Shown: positions 63,301-64,000 of the stretch, piece by piece
Layout: each line of letters opens with the position of its first letter
How positions within the stretch are numbered: the first letter of the stretch is position 1
Assembly (NCBI RefSeq): GCF_018882385.1
Contig: NZ_JACVON010000001.1
Coordinates: 666,942 to 730,941, forward strand
Direction: 5' to 3'
Source: Polynucleobacter sp. 30F-ANTBAC
GTDB taxonomy: Bacteria; Pseudomonadota; Gammaproteobacteria; Burkholderiales; Burkholderiaceae
DNA: 64,000 nucleotides
Notes under the pieces: generated by a model
The model's input: the letters and a program-made list of their open reading frames with translations, nothing else
Databases searched by the model: none
What the model was told of the DNA's origin: nothing
Program-made: the position numbers and the translations under genes

Positions 63301-64000
63301 ATGACTCTCATACAAATTGCCGCCCTCATTGCCCTCGGTAGCTTTACAGGTTTTTGCGCTGGCTTATTAGGCATTGGTGGCGGCATGATGATGGTTCCAT
63401 TTCTAACTTTCTTGTTTTCGATTTACGGCTTTCCAGCAGAAAGTATTGTCCATATCGCCATTGCAACCTCAATGACTACCATCCTATTTACTTCACTATC
63501 CTCTGTTAGAGCCCACCACAAACGAGGTGCCGTTCGCTGGGATATTGTGATGGTTCTTGCTCCAGGAATTGTTATAGGCGGCCTACTGGGCGGCGGAAAA
63601 TTATTTGCCCTTCTAAAAACATCATGGCTATCCTTAGTTTTCGCAAGCTTTGTAGGGTTCTCTGCTTATCAAATGCTGCGCAACAAAAAGCCAAAGGCAA
63701 GTAGGACACTTCCAGGTAAAACCGGAATGCTTGGCTTTGGAACAGTAATTGGGTTTTTATCGAGCCTCGTAGGGGCTGGTGGCGGTTTTATTTCAGTTCC
63801 TTTTATGCTGTGGTGTAACGTTACGATGCATAACGCAGTAGCAACCTCTGCAGCCCTTGGCTTCCCTATTGCTGTTGCTAGCGTGATTGGCTACATCTAC
63901 AGCGGCTACGGCAACCCATTGCTCCCACCCGGATCTTTTGGATACATCTACCTACCAGCACTTGCTTGCCTAGCTATCGCAAGCGTTATCACAGCGCCAC
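63301..64000 (+). CDS. TauE/SafE family sulfite exporter-type permease, cut by window edge
   Basis: The frame is open from this ATG to the window end (233 codons). It is strongly hydrophobic, with the family's two repeated glycine-rich motifs (GLLGIGGGMMMVPF near 23-36 and GAGGGFISVPF near 160-170). TauE/SafE proteins export sulfite, sulfoacetate or other organic anions. The pairing with a small cytochrome c is suggestive of sulfite handling, but no sulfite dehydrogenase is in the window. About 20-40 C-terminal residues are probably missing. Confidence 0.9.
   Translation, partial: MTLIQIAALIALGSFTGFCAGLLGIGGGMMMVPFLTFLFSIYGFPAESIVHIAIATSMTTILFTSLSSVRAHHKRGAVRWDIVMVLAPGIVIGGLLGGGKLFALLKTSWLSLVFASFVGFSAYQMLRNKKPKASRTLPGKTGMLGFGTVIGFLSSLVGAGGGFISVPFMLWCNVTMHNAVATSAALGFPIAVASVIGYIYSGYGNPLLPPGSFGYIYLPALACLAIASVITAP

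Overview
The window looks like chromosomal DNA of a low-GC betaproteobacterium of the Burkholderiaceae, most like Polynucleobacter. This rests on gene content and order: hemC-hemD-hemX-hemY, the DUF3305/DUF3306 formate dehydrogenase operon, the zapA-6S RNA junction, a two-synthetase cyanophycin locus and short housekeeping intergenic gaps. Genus-level placement is inference. I see no rRNA, tRNA, insertion sequence, prophage or CRISPR array. Coding is dense on both strands.

Layout. 1-3.3 kb: a minus-strand copper locus (DUF2946 protein, Crp/Fnr-type regulator, an unlisted 32-residue membrane protein, OprC-type TonB receptor). 3.4-5.6 kb: metallophosphoesterase and a Ser/Thr kinase fused to a UspA domain. 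5.6-9.0 kb: tungstate importer tupABC with a divergent ModE/LysR-like regulator. 9.1-11.6 kb: rubrerythrin, CCG-type Fe-S protein, DUF3501. 11.8-18.6 kb: Gdt1-type exporter, pepN, fbp, and a permease-ald alanine operon. 18.8-27.6 kb: a divergent cyanophycin locus. On one side are a cyanophycin-associated ABC exporter, a DUF1854 protein and a protein that resembles Bacillus Tgl transglutaminase. On the other are a shortened CphA paralogue and a full-length CphA. 27.7-31.2 kb: tcdA, pdxH, msrA, aldehyde dehydrogenase. 31.3-36.4 kb: hemCDXY and argH. 36.5-39.6 kb: an Arg/Lys/Orn decarboxylase and dcd. 39.6-50.8 kb: a long minus-strand formate dehydrogenase operon (accessory Fe-S and DUF proteins, TorD chaperone, TAT-target peptide, fdhABC, small secreted proteins, fdhD, mobA), preceded by apbC/mrp. 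52-57 kb: metG (short form), SulP transporter, DUF3460, scpA, panC. 57.3-62.1 kb: cobalamin uptake (btuF; btuB-btuC-btuD behind a cobalamin riboswitch). 62.2-64 kb: a coiled-coil protein and zapA, 6S RNA, a small cytochrome c and a TauE/SafE permease cut by the window edge.

How the parts fit. Tungstate uptake, MobA and FdhD all supply the metal-dithiolene cofactor or sulfuration needed by the Cys-type formate dehydrogenase, and Mrp plausibly supports its many Fe-S clusters. ArgH makes arginine, CphA stores Arg with Asp as cyanophycin, and the decarboxylase could consume Arg, so arginine handling recurs across about 20 kb. No cyanophycinase is visible here.

The most unusual signals are: the Tgl-like protein in the cyanophycin operon, which keeps the presumed nucleophile Cys but appears to lack the Glu and His of the Bacillus triad; three exact TTCCTACA repeats at 22-bp steps upstream of the alanine operon; a 10-bp inverted repeat spanning the divergent cyanophycin promoter; a strong terminator sitting directly before fdhD; and a MetG without the C-terminal tRNA-binding domain.
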